From: Gammaproteobacteria bacterium
GTDB lineage: Bacteria; Pseudomonadota; Gammaproteobacteria; Xanthomonadales; Rhodanobacteraceae
Assembly: GCA_004295005.1 (NCBI GenBank)
Contig: SHNG01000053.1
Coordinates: 1 to 32,422 of the forward strand
DNA length: 32,422 nt
Reading direction: 5' to 3'
In this document: one piece after another, positions 18,080 through 27,223 of the stretch
Layout of the letters: every line of letters begins with the position of its first letter
Position numbering within the stretch: the first letter of the stretch is position 1
Made by a program: the position numbers and the translations under genes
The notes under the pieces: model-generated
Told to the model about the DNA's origin: nothing
Databases searched by the model: none
The model's input: only the letters and a program-made list of their open reading frames with translations

Positions 18080-19158
18080 GCGCGCCCACGCCAGTGCTGT
18101 TCATCGACCGCGATGGCACCCTGATTGCCGAACCGGACGATTTCCAGGTCGATGCATTCCACAAGCTGCGCTTCATCGAGGGCACGATTCCGGCGTTGCT
18201 GCGCCTGCGCGATGCCGGCTGGCAGTTCGTGATGGTCAGCAATCAGGACGGTCTCGGCACGGCGGCGTTTCCGCAGGCGGCGTTTGACGGTCCGCACGCC
18301 TTGATGATGCAGGTGTTCGCCAGTCAAGGCATCGCTTTTCGCGAGGTGTTGATCGACACCAGTCTTGCGATCGAGCATTCACAAAGACGCAAGCCGAACA
18401 CCGGCATGGTTACCCACTTGCTCAAGGATCGCGGCATCGACTGGACGCGCAGCGCAGTGGTCGGTGATCGCGATACCGACATGCAGTTTGCCGCCAACCT
18501 CGGCATCCGCGGATTCAAGCTGCGCAGTGAGCAGTTCGGCGACGGCACGGATTGGCCGGCAATCGCCCATGCGCTGGTGGACTTGCCGCGCACCGCAAGC
18601 GTGCGGCGCAAAACCAGGGAAACCGACATCGCGGTCGACGTCGATCTGGATGCCGCAACCCAACCGGAGATTGCCACGGGACTTGGATTCTTCGATCACA
18701 TGCTGGAGCAGCTCGGCACCCACGGCGGCTTCGGCCTGCGCCTGCACTGCCGCGGCGACCTGCATGTCGACGAGCACCACACCATCGAAGACTGCGCCCT
18801 GGCGCTGGGGCAGGCGCTGCGCGAGGCGGTCGGTGGCAAGCGCGGCATCGCCCGCTACGCCTTCGTGCTGCCGATGGATGAGGCCCAGGCCAGTGCGTCC
18901 CTCGACCTGTCCGGGCGGCCCTACTTTGCATTCGATGGCGAATTCACCCGTGATCGCGTCGGTGGTTTGGCAACCGAGATGGTGACCCACTTTTTCCATT
19001 CCTTGTGCCAGGCGGCCGGCATCACTCTGCATCTGGCGGTGCGCGGCGACAACGCCCACCACCAGGTCGAGGCTTGTTTCAAGGTGGTGGCGCGAGCATT
19101 GCGCGCGGCACTGCGTCGCGATGGCGACGCGCTGCCGAGCAGCAAGGGCATGCTGTGA
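18076..19158 (+). CDS. hisB: Bifunctional histidinol-phosphatase / imidazoleglycerol-phosphate dehydratase
   Basis: The 360-residue fusion carries two steps. The N-terminal HAD-type phosphatase (about 1-165) has the catalytic Asp pair in FIDRDGTL (D11, D13), SNQDG and GDRDTD. The C-terminal IGP dehydratase (about 167-360) has [42 protein letters not shown] and the terminal SSKGML. The E. coli enzyme holds a structural zinc through three Cys and one His before RKPK; here the matching loop (about 94-106, [15 protein letters not shown]) has no Cys, so the phosphatase half probably lacks that zinc. I recall Xanthomonas HisB looking similar. Start and stop both overlap neighbouring genes. Confidence 0.96.
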   Translation: MSAPTPVLFIDRDGTLIAEPDDFQVDAFHKLRFIEGTIPALLRLRDAGWQFVMVSNQDGLGTAAFPQAAFDGPHALMMQVFASQGIAFREVLIDTSLAIEHSQRRKPNTGMVTHLLKDRGIDWTRSAVVGDRDTDMQFAANLGIRGFKLRSEQFGDGTDWPAIAHALVDLPRTASVRRKTRETDIAVDVDLDAATQPEIATGLGFFDHMLEQLGTHGGFGLRLHCRGDLHVDEHHTIEDCALALGQALREAVGGKRGIARYAFVLPMDEAQASASLDLSGRPYFAFDGEFTRDRVGGLATEMVTHFFHSLCQAAGITLHLAVRGDNAHHQVEACFKVVARALRAALRRDGDALPSSKGML

Positions 19159-19757
19159 GCAGCCTGGTCATCATTGATGCCGGTGGCGCCAACCTGGGCT
19201 CGGTGCGCGCGGCTTTTCAGCGCCTTGGCGTTGAACCCGAAGTCAGTCGCGATCCGGCGCGCATTGCCGCAGCCGACCGCCTGGTGCTTCCGGGTGTTGG
19301 CGCCGCGGCACCGGTGATGGCGAACCTGCGCGCGCTTGGCATCGACGGTTTTCTGCGCGAAACCCGCAAGCCCCTGCTCGGCATCTGCATCGGTATGCAG
19401 GTGTTGTTCGAGCGCAGCGATGAAGGCGATGTGCAAGGACTCGGCATCCTTCGTGGCGAGGTACGCAGGTTGCCGATGGCCGAGGGCATTCGCCTGCCGC
19501 ATATGGGATGGAATCGCTTGCGCAAGTGCATGGTCTCTCCCTTGCTGGACGGCATCACCGACGCAGCGTATGCGTACTTTGTGCACAGCTATGGCGTCAT
19601 CGACAGCGCCAACACGATGCTCGAAACCCGCCACGGCAGAGCGTTTGCCGCTGCGGTCACCCACGGCAATGTGGTCGGCGCGCAGTTCCATCCGGAGCGC
19701 TCCTCCGCGCTTGGTGCGCGTTTCCTGCGCAACTTCCTGGAATGGCAACCGACATGA
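19155..19757 (+). CDS. hisH: Imidazole glycerol phosphate synthase, glutaminase subunit
   Basis: HisH hydrolyses glutamine and channels ammonia to HisF. The 200 residues show the class I glutamine amidotransferase triad: C78 in [10 protein letters not shown]179 and E181 in [16 protein letters not shown] (115-121) is the HisH-specific segment at the HisF interface. The start is GTG at 19155, overlapping the hisB stop (GTGA); no ATG fits the conserved N-terminus [13 protein letters not shown]. The usual Asn in D-Y-G-x-G-N-L is kept, though Y-G-x-G here reads AGGA. Confidence 0.95.
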   Translation: MSSLVIIDAGGANLGSVRAAFQRLGVEPEVSRDPARIAAADRLVLPGVGAAAPVMANLRALGIDGFLRETRKPLLGICIGMQVLFERSDEGDVQGLGILRGEVRRLPMAEGIRLPHMGWNRLRKCMVSPLLDGITDAAYAYFVHSYGVIDSANTMLETRHGRAFAAAVTHGNVVGAQFHPERSSALGARFLRNFLEWQPT

Positions 19758-20500
19758 GCTTCACCATCTATCCCGCCATCGACGTGCGCCATGGTCGCGT
19801 GGTGCGCCTGGCCCAGGGTGACTACGCACGCGAAACACGCTATGCCGCTGATCCGTTTGAACTGGCCATGGCCTACGCCGACGCCGGTGCGCGCTGGTTG
19901 CACCTGGTCGATCTTGCCGCCGCGCGCAGCGGAGGCTACACCCTGTCGGCCCTGCTGGGCCGAATTGCTGCCGATGGCCGCCTCAAGGTGCAGACCGGCG
20001 GTGGTGTGCGCAATGAAGGCGAGGTCGCACGCATCCTTGAAGCCGGTGCGTCACGCATCGTGGTCGGATCATTGGCCGTAAAACAACCACAGCGGGTGAT
20101 TGGCTGGTTGCAGCGCTTTGGCGTGGAACGCATCGTGCTGGCGCTGGATGCGCGCTGCGATGCGCAAGGCGTGTGGCAGTTGCCGGTGCACGGCTGGACC
20201 GAGGGCAGTGGAGTCGCCCTGGACGCTTTGCTCGATGTCTATGCCAAGGCCGGTGCGCGCCATCTGCTGTGCACCGATATCGCGCGCGACGGCATGTTGC
20301 AGGGACCAAACCTCGCGCTGTACCGGCGCCTCGTTGCCGACTGGCCGGGGTTCGCGCTGCAAGCCTCCGGCGGCGTGCGGGAAGCAGGTGATGTGGAAAC
20401 AGCGCGCAGCGTCGGCTGCAACGGCATCGTGCTCGGGCGTGCCCTGCTTGAAGGACGCCTTGCCCTGAGCGAGCTGTTGCCACAGGCGGTCTCGTGCTGA
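19754..20500 (+). CDS. hisA: ProFAR isomerase
   Basis: This (beta-alpha)8-barrel enzyme performs the Amadori rearrangement of ProFAR to PRFAR. The 248 residues include [15 protein letters not shown] with the catalytic base candidate D10, LALDAR with D132, the phosphate-binding segments TGGGVRN and [10 protein letters not shown], and [10 protein letters not shown]. The two halves resemble each other, as in the HisA/HisF family. ATG overlaps the hisH stop, and the stop overlaps the hisF start. Confidence 0.96.
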   Translation: MSFTIYPAIDVRHGRVVRLAQGDYARETRYAADPFELAMAYADAGARWLHLVDLAAARSGGYTLSALLGRIAADGRLKVQTGGGVRNEGEVARILEAGASRIVVGSLAVKQPQRVIGWLQRFGVERIVLALDARCDAQGVWQLPVHGWTEGSGVALDALLDVYAKAGARHLLCTDIARDGMLQGPNLALYRRLVADWPGFALQASGGVREAGDVETARSVGCNGIVLGRALLEGRLALSELLPQAVSC

Positions 20501-21267
20501 GTCGTCGCATCATTGCCTGCCTGGACGTGCGCGATGGCCGTGTGGTCAAGGGCATACGCTTTCGTGATCATCGCGACATGGGCGCAATCGAGGATCTGGC
20601 ATTGCGCTATCGCAATGCCGGTGCCGACGAATTGGTTTTCTATGACATCACTGCCAGCACGCAGGTGCGCGCAGTGGATGTGGACTGGGTGCGCCGCGTG
20701 TCCGATCTGCTCGACATTCCATTTTGCGTGGCCGGTGGCATCGACAGCGTGGAACGCGCTCGCGCGGTGCTGCACGCTGGCGCCGACAAGATATCCATCA
20801 ACACGCCTGCCTTGCTGCGCCCGCATCTGGTCAATGAACTGGCGGGTGAATTTGGCAGCCAGTGCGTGGTGGTCGGCATCGATTCCTTGCGCGATGCCGA
20901 CGGCGAATGGCGGGTGCGCAGCCATACCGGTGATCCTTCCGCAACGCAGGCGCACGCACGACGCACCCTGGACTGGGTGGTCGAGGCGCAGCAGCGTGGT
21001 GCGGGCGAGATCGTGGTCAATTGCATGGGCAGTGACGGCGTGCGCGGTGGCTACGACATCGCGCAGTTGCGCGCGGTCCGTGCGGTCTGCGAGGTGCCGC
21101 TGGTGGCTTCCGGTGGCGCCGGTTCCTGCGCACATTTCGTCGAGGTGATCCAGCAGGCCGACGTGGATGCGGCGCTGGCCGCCAGCGTGTTTCATTCCGG
21201 CGCGATTGCCATCCCCAGGCTCAAGACCGTGCTGTACGCCAACGGCATTGCGGTGCGCCATGCCTGA
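20494..21267 (+). CDS. hisF: Imidazole glycerol phosphate synthase, cyclase subunit
   Basis: HisF is the (beta-alpha)8-barrel partner of HisH; it uses ammonia to convert PRFAR to IGP and AICAR. The 257 residues have the catalytic aspartates at the family positions, D11 in [13 protein letters not shown] and D130 in VVVGIDS. GGID (81-84) and the late GGAGS segment bind phosphate. The start is GTG 20494, overlapping the hisA stop by 7 bases; the protein begins [12 protein letters not shown] as expected. It is followed by a short overlap with hisI. Confidence 0.96.
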   Translation: MLSRRIIACLDVRDGRVVKGIRFRDHRDMGAIEDLALRYRNAGADELVFYDITASTQVRAVDVDWVRRVSDLLDIPFCVAGGIDSVERARAVLHAGADKISINTPALLRPHLVNELAGEFGSQCVVVGIDSLRDADGEWRVRSHTGDPSATQAHARRTLDWVVEAQQRGAGEIVVNCMGSDGVRGGYDIAQLRAVRAVCEVPLVASGGAGSCAHFVEVIQQADVDAALAASVFHSGAIAIPRLKTVLYANGIAVRHA

Positions 21268-21874
21268 CGCCATTGCGTTCACCATCGACACCCTGGACTG
21301 GGAGAAGCAAAACGGCCTGCTGCCTGCCATCGTGCAGGATGCCGTCAGTCTGCGCGTGCTGATGCTTGGGTATGTGTCGCGGGAATCGCTGGCACAGACC
21401 CTGGCCAGTGGACGGGTAACCTTCTACAGCCGCAGCAGGCAACGACTGTGGACCAAGGGCGAGAGCAGCGGACACTCCCTGGCGTTGGTGTCGCTGCATG
21501 CCGATTGCGACCGCGACACCGTTCTGATACTGGCGCGTCCACATGGGCCGACCTGCCATACCGGGGCGATCAGTTGCTTCGCCGAGGCTCCAGCCGACGC
21601 GCTTGCAACGCTCGATGTACGGATCGCGCAGCGCAAGGCTGGCAGCGGCGCATCGAGCTACACCCGTGAACTGTTCGAGGCGGGTTTGTCGCGAATCGCG
21701 CAAAAGGTCGGCGAAGAGGGCGTGGAAACCGCGTTGGCGGCGGTGACTGCCGACGATGCCGCGCTGCGTGGCGAAGCTGCCGATTTGGTCTATCACTTGT
21801 TGGTGCTGCTGCGCGCGCGCGGCCTGGGCTGGAACGATGTCTGTGCCGAACTGGCACGTCGCGCCGCTGCTTGA
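21260..21874 (+). CDS. hisI: Bifunctional PRA-CH / PRA-PH (HisIE)
   Basis: The 204-residue fusion does steps two and three. The N-terminal HisI half (about 1-115) opens the adenine ring of PR-AMP; its metal motif DCDRD (82-86) and cysteines C83, C99 and C106 ([12 protein letters not shown]) are present. The C-terminal HisE half (about 116-204) removes pyrophosphate from PR-ATP, with [13 protein letters not shown] and [14 protein letters not shown] as its acidic helices. The start overlaps the hisF stop by 8 bases. This is the last his gene. No clear terminator follows in the 75 bases before the sigma-factor gene. Confidence 0.95.
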   Translation: MPDAIAFTIDTLDWEKQNGLLPAIVQDAVSLRVLMLGYVSRESLAQTLASGRVTFYSRSRQRLWTKGESSGHSLALVSLHADCDRDTVLILARPHGPTCHTGAISCFAEAPADALATLDVRIAQRKAGSGASSYTRELFEAGLSRIAQKVGEEGVETALAAVTADDAALRGEAADLVYHLLVLLRARGLGWNDVCAELARRAAA

Positions 21875-21949
21875 GTCTGGCCTGTCCGATGCCGGCAATT
21901 GCCAGCCGCAAAGGCGCGTGGCACTGTCCGCATCACGGCGGAGGGCTGC

Positions 21950-22507
21950 ATGTCGGACATCACCGAGCTGATCGGCAAGGCGCGCGAGGGCGATGTGCAG
22001 GCCTCGGAACACCTGTTCTCGACCCTGTACGACGAACTGCGCCGCCTGGCCGCAGGTCAGTTGCGCGGCGACAACGTGATGCGCTCCACCTCGCTGGTGC
22101 ATGAGACCTGGCTCAAGCTGGCCAACCACGGCACTCTCGAAGTCACCGACCGCAGTCACTATTTCGCGATTGCCGCGCGGGTCATGCGCCAGATCGTGAT
22201 CGACCATGTGCGTGCACGCGGCGCGCAGCGTCGCGGTGGGGATGTCCCGATGGCTTCGCTGGATACCACCGCAATGAATGTTGCGAGTCAGGGGCGCGAC
22301 GGCGACGTGCTGGCCCTGGACGATGCCCTTCATCGCCTGGGTGAAATGGATCCGGCCCTCGCCTCGCTGGTCGAGATGCGCTTCTACGCCGGACTGGAGC
22401 TGTCGGAGATATCGGCTGTGATCGACCGCTCGGAACGATCACTCAAACGCGACTGGCGCCGCGCGCGCGCCTTCCTGCAACGTGAACTGGGACACGCCCA
22501 AGCATGA
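21950..22507 (+). CDS. ECF sigma factor of the kinase-linked type
   Basis: The 185-residue protein has sigma region 2 (about 18-90) and region 4 (about 125-180, with LELSEISAVIDRSERSLKRDWRRARAFL as the HTH, listed over two helices). It resembles the acidobacterial/planctomycete-type family with the motif S/T-x-LVHExxLKL. Where classical ECF factors have acidic residues (DAEDLVQE), this one reads RSTSLVHE (S46, T47, S48). In ECF factors linked to Ser/Thr kinases, such as EcfP of Vibrio parahaemolyticus and EcfK of Xanthomonas, missing acidic residues are replaced functionally by phosphothreonine. The start is well supported by GGAGGG 6 bases upstream. The stop overlaps the kinase start, so the two are very likely co-translated. 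Confidence 0.88.
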   Translation: MSDITELIGKAREGDVQASEHLFSTLYDELRRLAAGQLRGDNVMRSTSLVHETWLKLANHGTLEVTDRSHYFAIAARVMRQIVIDHVRARGAQRRGGDVPMASLDTTAMNVASQGRDGDVLALDDALHRLGEMDPALASLVEMRFYAGLELSEISAVIDRSERSLKRDWRRARAFLQRELGHAQA

Positions 22508-25413
22508 CCACCAGCGAGCAATGGCGAAAGATCGGCGAGTTGTTCGACGAACTGGTGGAACTGGATGCCTGGCAACGCAATGCGCGCCTGCAAGCGCTGC
22601 GTGAAGTCGATGCGGAACTTGCACGCGAAGTGGCGACCCTGCTGGCTGCCGACGATCACTCGCATCCGCTGCTGGATGGGGATGCCGCCGATGCGTTGCC
22701 GGATATCGCTGGCGACGAACGGGATCGCTCCGGCGAGGGCGGCGTGATCGGGCCCTACCGATTGCTGCGCATCCTTGGCGAAGGCGGCATGGGTGTGGTC
22801 TGGCTGGCCGAGCGCACCGACGGCACCTACGAGCAAAGGGTCGCGCTGAAGCTGCTCAAGCGCGGCATGGATTCGCAGGTGATCCTGCGCCGCTTCCTGC
22901 AGGAACGCCGCATCCTGGCGCGCCTGCAGCATCCGAACATCGTGCATCTGCTGGATGGCGGCATGAGTGCCGATGGCCGCCCGTACTACGTGATGGACTA
23001 CGTTGAAGGCGACTCCATCACGGGGCATGCACAACAGCAGCACCTGAGCCTGTCCGCCCGCGTGGAACTGATCGCCAGGGTAGCGGACGCGGTTGCGCAT
23101 GCGCACACCCAACTGATCGTGCACCGTGATCTCAAGCCCTCCAACGTGCTGGTGGATGCGCGCGGTGAACCGCGCGTGCTGGATTTCGGCATTGCCAAAC
23201 TCATCGAGGAGAGCGGCAACCAGACCGTCACCCGCACCGGCATGCGTGTGTTGTCTCCCGCCTATGCCGCGCCCGAGCAGATCCTCGGCGGCACCATTGG
23301 CACCGCAACTGACGTCTACGCGCTCGGCCTGCTGTTGTGCGAGCTGCTGGTTGGCACGCTTCCGCACAAGCGCGGCAGCGGACCCGCACGACTCGGTGAG
23401 GACGCCAGCGTGGAAGCAGCGCGCGCCAGCACCCTGGCCGAACGGCTGTCGGTAGATCGTGTGCGCGAGTTGTACGGCGCATTGATGGACCCGGCCAAAC
23501 TCTCGCGTCGCATTGGCGGCGATCTCGACATCATCATTGCCACCGCCTTGCAGGTGGATGCCGCGCGACGCTATCCCACCGCCACTGCGTTTGCGCGTGA
23601 CCTGCGCAACTGGCTGCGTGGCATGCCGATCAGCGCGCGCGCCGACTCCGGCTGGTACCGCATGCGCCGGTTCGTACGCCGCCATCGCCTTGGCGTCGCA
23701 GCGGCGGCGGCGGTGTTGCTGGCCTTGGTGATCGGCTTGGGTGCTGCACTGTGGCAGGCCAGGCAGGCGCAGCTTGCCGCCACCCGCGCCGAACAGGAGC
23801 GCGACATTGCCGAACTGCAAATGAAGCGTACGCAAAGGGTCAAGGATTTCATGCTGACCCTGTTTCGCGAGCAGGATCCGTTCAGCCGGGCCAAGGCACA
23901 AGGCCGCAATGCCAGTCAGATCATTGCCGAGGGCGTCACCCAGGTGGACGCCACCCTGTCTGCTGATCCGGCATTGCAGGCGGAACTGCGCAAGGATCTG
24001 GGCGAAATCCAGCTCAGCCTGGGTGATCGCGGTGCGGCGGTAGTCACCCTCAAAAACTCCTGGGAGCAGCAGCGCGCCTTGTCCGGTGCAAACAGCGCGG
24101 CCACTGCGGATGCACAGGCAACCTACGCCAACGCGTTGCTGCAGTCCGGCGAAGCGACGCAGGCCGAGCCGCTGCTGCGCCAGGCGCTGGATCAACTGCG
24201 CAGCACCCTGGGGCCCGAGCATTTGCGCACCGTGGAGGCCGAGATTGCCCTGGCGCGGCTTGAATTGCTGTTTTCCCGCAGCGAAAGCGCATTGCAGTTG
24301 TTGCAGCACGGGGCGGATGTCTATGCCCGCGTGTATGGGGAAGATGCCCCCGAGCTGGTGCCACGACTTACGGCATTGTCCTCGCAGTATGTCGGGATGT
24401 CGCAATTTGACAAATCCAACGAGACCAGTCGGCGTGCCTTGCGCATAGTCGAAAGGAACAACGGTGCCGATCATGTGCTGGCCATCGTCCCGCATACGCA
24501 AATTGCCGACGCCTTGCGCTACCAGCAGCACTACGAGGAGGCCCTTCCGGAAATGCAGGCGGCCGTACGCATTGCACGCAACCAGTTGCCGAAAAAGCAT
24601 CCGATCATGGCAGGTGTGCTTGTGCGTTACGGCGACCTGTTGCGGCGCATGCAGCGTTACGATGAAGCCGAAGCGGTGTTCGCCGAAGGCGTGGCCATGG
24701 TCGAAGGATCGAAGACCGGCGAGTATGCGCAGATGCTGCAGGTGTACGGGACTCTGGCCTCGGCACGTGGCGAGTACGCCTTGGCCAGTGAGCGCTTCCG
24801 CAAGGCCGCCGATGTATTTCGCCAGGCCACGGGTGAAAGCAGCTTCACCTGGCTGACCAACCTGTTGCTGGTGGAAAGCCTGGGCAAATCCGGCCAGTTG
24901 GCCGAAGCCGATCAACTGGCTGCCGAATCAGCCCGCGCATTCGAAAAGATCAGCAAGGAAGACTCCTACGAGCGCGCCTACCTGGCCGGAACGCTGGGCT
25001 ATTTGCGCTGGCGCCAGGGACGCTGGGTCGAGTCGGTCACTGCGTTCCGTCAGGCGTTGCCGATACTGATCAAGACCTATGGCGATACCCACGCGGAACC
25101 GGCAGGCATCCGCACTGCCTTGGCTCGCAGCCTGTTGGCCCTGGGTGATGCCGACAGTCGGGCCGAGGCCGGCGAGTTGATTCGGCAAGCGATGCCCATC
25201 ATGGAGAAGGCGCAGGCAGGCAAGCCCGATCTGGGCGTGGCCCTGCTGGTGCGCGCAGAGGTCCGACTGGATGGCGCAGACCCGAATGGTGCGAAGCAGG
25301 ACATCGCGGCGGCATTGAAACTACTGCCGGACAAGAGCCTGGATCGTGAGCGCGCACAACTCCAAGCGCAACGGCTTTCGAGGCGTGCCGAGCGGATGCC
25401 GGCCATCCGTTGA
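22504..25413 (+). CDS. Transmembrane Ser/Thr protein kinase with TPR region
   Basis: The 969-residue protein has an N-terminal helical segment, a eukaryotic-type kinase domain (about 83-372), a membrane segment (about 398-417) and a long TPR-like region to the end. The catalytic set is complete: glycine loop GEGGMG (92-97), K116 in VALKLL, HRDLKPSN with D209, DFG (227-229) and APE (256-258). The coiled-coil-like stretch after the membrane leads into ATQAEPLLRQAL and EEALPEMQAAV type helices. ATG overlaps the sigma-factor stop, so the sigma factor is the prime substrate candidate. The kinase is probably cytoplasmic and the TPR part periplasmic, sensing a signal. Xanthomonas PknS/EcfK, which controls type VI secretion, is the closest known arrangement; no secretion genes lie here. 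Confidence 0.92.
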   Translation: MTTSEQWRKIGELFDELVELDAWQRNARLQALREVDAELAREVATLLAADDHSHPLLDGDAADALPDIAGDERDRSGEGGVIGPYRLLRILGEGGMGVVWLAERTDGTYEQRVALKLLKRGMDSQVILRRFLQERRILARLQHPNIVHLLDGGMSADGRPYYVMDYVEGDSITGHAQQQHLSLSARVELIARVADAVAHAHTQLIVHRDLKPSNVLVDARGEPRVLDFGIAKLIEESGNQTVTRTGMRVLSPAYAAPEQILGGTIGTATDVYALGLLLCELLVGTLPHKRGSGPARLGEDASVEAARASTLAERLSVDRVRELYGALMDPAKLSRRIGGDLDIIIATALQVDAARRYPTATAFARDLRNWLRGMPISARADSGWYRMRRFVRRHRLGVAAAAAVLLALVIGLGAALWQARQAQLAATRAEQERDIAELQMKRTQRVKDFMLTLFREQDPFSRAKAQGRNASQIIAEGVTQVDATLSADPALQAELRKDLGEIQLSLGDRGAAVVTLKNSWEQQRALSGANSAATADAQATYANALLQSGEATQAEPLLRQALDQLRSTLGPEHLRTVEAEIALARLELLFSRSESALQLLQHGADVYARVYGEDAPELVPRLTALSSQYVGMSQFDKSNETSRRALRIVERNNGADHVLAIVPHTQIADALRYQQHYEEALPEMQAAVRIARNQLPKKHPIMAGVLVRYGDLLRRMQRYDEAEAVFAEGVAMVEGSKTGEYAQMLQVYGTLASARGEYALASERFRKAADVFRQATGESSFTWLTNLLLVESLGKSGQLAEADQLAAESARAFEKISKEDSYERAYLAGTLGYLRWRQGRWVESVTAFRQALPILIKTYGDTHAEPAGIRTALARSLLALGDADSRAEAGELIRQAMPIMEKAQAGKPDLGVALLVRAEVRLDGADPNGAKQDIAAALKLLPDKSLDRERAQLQAQRLSRRAERMPAIR

Positions 25414-25494
25414 GAATGAAGCCAGTGGTGGCTGCCAGGCCATGAGCCGGGGCCAGCCGACTGCAGGCGTTTCGGAATCAAATTGTCGGCTTGC

Positions 25495-27027
25495 TCACCA
25501 GCCCGGTGGCAAATCCACGTTGGGAAACGTGCAGTTGGTGAATTGACTGCGCAGCACCTGCTCGGCGTAGCTGCCGCCACGGAACCAACCTTGGGAAAAC
25601 CCCGTGCCTTCGGTGCCGCCGAAGACGGTGTCCTGATAGCGCATCTGCTGTACCGGCCGCATGGCGATGAACATGAAGCGAACCAGATTGAAATTGGAGT
25701 CGATGATGGTGTTGTCACCCGCGTCACGACCGGCGGCGTAGTAGTCGGTGAACATCAAACCAATGTAACTGCGCTGGATTTCGGCAGCGATGATGCGATT
25801 TCCACTGGCCGCAAGCAGCGGCGTGGGGGATGCCTCGTCCTCGCTGGAATCGCCGATCACGATGGCCTCGCAGGTGTTGACCATGTGCACATTGATGAAG
25901 TCATTGGAGTGCGCGCCATCGCGCAGCACGATGCCGTTGCCTGAGCCACAGGATTCGCTGAAGCCGTCGTAGTTTCCGTAAGCCGTACCGTTGATGAAGG
26001 TATTGTGGTGCACACCGCGATGACGCACCACGAAGCCTTCGCCCATGAACACGGCGACGTTGTTCTCGAAAATGTTGCCGGTGGGTTCGATCAGGGGGCC
26101 GCCTGCCAATTGGTCCGCATTGTCCTTGATCGTGTAGCCGTGCCCGGAATGCGCGGATTCGGGCTTGCGCCAGATATAGGAGTCACCCACCCGGTTGTAA
26201 CGGCCGGTGACCAGCACGTAGTAGTCGGTGGAGGATTCCTCGGTATCACCCTCGGTGCTGTAGACGCGGATGTTGCTGGCCTCGTTGCCGTCGCCATTGA
26301 GCTTGAGGCCCTCCGCGGCGGCATTGATGATGAGTGCGTTTTGTACCCGGCTGCCATTGGAGAACTGCGTGCTCATGGAGCCCAGGCCGATACCGATACC
26401 CGAATACTCAGCGGTGATATCGCCAATGGTCGATACATTCACGTTGTCGAGCAGGTGGCTCTCGATGAATGCAGGGTCTTCGCTGCCTGCGATCAAGCCA
26501 TAGGCATAGTTGCGCACGTTGAAGTTGCGCACGTTGATGCCGCGACGGTTGCGCAGGTTGATTCCAATTCCGCTCGCGCGATTGCCGCCATCGAGCAGGG
26601 GCATCTGGTTTGGATCAAAAGCCGGAAATACCGGATTGCCGTTGTCGGGATTGATCGGCGCATTGGCGAGGATGGGTGGCTGGTCGCCGGGAACGCTGGT
26701 GTAACCGATCAACTGGATGTCGTCACGCTCGATGATGACCTGTTCGTGGTAGGTGCCGGCCTTCACGTACACGATCGAGCCTGCGGGTGCGCCATTGCCA
26801 TCGCGCACTGCACGGTTGATGGTTTTCCAGGGTTGGGCAAGCGTTCCCGGGTTGGCATTGTTGCCGTTGCCGGCCACGTAGAAGGTTGGCGTGCTTTCGA
26901 AGCCTGAGCGCAGGATCGGATCGTAGACCGCGTGCGCCAATACAGGGACAAGGGCCAGGACGAAGCCGACGATGATGTTTCGGTAGCATGCGGGCATTTG
27001 CACAAATGCCAAGGTGCGTAATTTCAT
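25495..27027 (-). CDS. Secreted right-handed beta-helix protein with N-terminal GFE motif
   Basis: This 510-residue protein has a long signal peptide (about 1-33, hydrophobic IIVGFVLALVPVLAHA). The mature part starts VYDPILRSGFES, then YVAGNGNNANPGTLAQPWKTINRAV, a DUF1565/pectate-lyase-like start of a parallel beta-helix that runs to the end. Repeats of N-x-x-I/V-x-x-N-x are frequent (GNIFENNVAVF, HHNTFINGTAYGN). ATG 27027 was chosen because of GGTGAG/GGAG just upstream; in-frame alternatives are 27063 and 26997. No catalytic residues could be fixed, so a glycan-binding or lyase role is only a guess. It converges with the kinase gene (81 bases between stops). Confidence 0.8.
   Translation of the reverse strand: MKLRTLAFVQMPACYRNIIVGFVLALVPVLAHAVYDPILRSGFESTPTFYVAGNGNNANPGTLAQPWKTINRAVRDGNGAPAGSIVYVKAGTYHEQVIIERDDIQLIGYTSVPGDQPPILANAPINPDNGNPVFPAFDPNQMPLLDGGNRASGIGINLRNRRGINVRNFNVRNYAYGLIAGSEDPAFIESHLLDNVNVSTIGDITAEYSGIGIGLGSMSTQFSNGSRVQNALIINAAAEGLKLNGDGNEASNIRVYSTEGDTEESSTDYYVLVTGRYNRVGDSYIWRKPESAHSGHGYTIKDNADQLAGGPLIEPTGNIFENNVAVFMGEGFVVRHRGVHHNTFINGTAYGNYDGFSESCGSGNGIVLRDGAHSNDFINVHMVNTCEAIVIGDSSEDEASPTPLLAASGNRIIAAEIQRSYIGLMFTDYYAAGRDAGDNTIIDSNFNLVRFMFIAMRPVQQMRYQDTVFGGTEGTGFSQGWFRGGSYAEQVLRSQFTNCTFPNVDLPPGW
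26893..26922 (-). other. N-terminal GFE-type motif (DPILRSGFES)
   Basis: Residues 36-45 of the beta-helix protein, directly after the predicted signal-peptide cleavage. It matches ILFKDGFES and VLFRSGFET at the C-termini of other exported proteins here, but sits at the opposite end of the chain. Confidence 0.6.
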
Positions 27028-27223
27028 GAGCTCACCCACTCCGGTTGACCCTTGGCTCGCCATCGGTACCGTCGCAGGAACCTGGCGGCAGGGATATGGG
27101 CAAGCGGCTGGTGCGGGATTCTAGGTCGGGTGTTTCGGCTGCGCGTCGGCAAAGCGTGATTTTGCGCACGCTGCGCTTATGCGGGTTTTGGATATTGATC
27201 GCTTGCGGATGGGATGCCGTGGA

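Noticed and set aside
22384-24915. Open frame of about 840 codons on the minus strand, opposite the sigma factor and kinase
   Set aside because: It is antisense to a gene with a complete kinase motif set, has no recognisable domain, and long antisense frames are expected in GC-rich codon usage.
22504-25413. Type VI secretion control locus as in Xanthomonas EcfK/PknS
   Set aside because: The sigma/kinase layout fits, but no secretion-system gene is in the window, so the target cannot be named.
25414-25494. Bidirectional terminator between the kinase and beta-helix genes
   Set aside because: GGCC/GGCC and GGCT/AGCC can pair, but only with a bulge, and there is no T-run on either side.
27164-27176. 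GCGCA-CGC-TGCGC hairpin downstream of the zinc-ribbon gene
   Set aside because: On the minus strand it is followed by AAAATC and not a U-run, so a rho-independent terminator is not supported.
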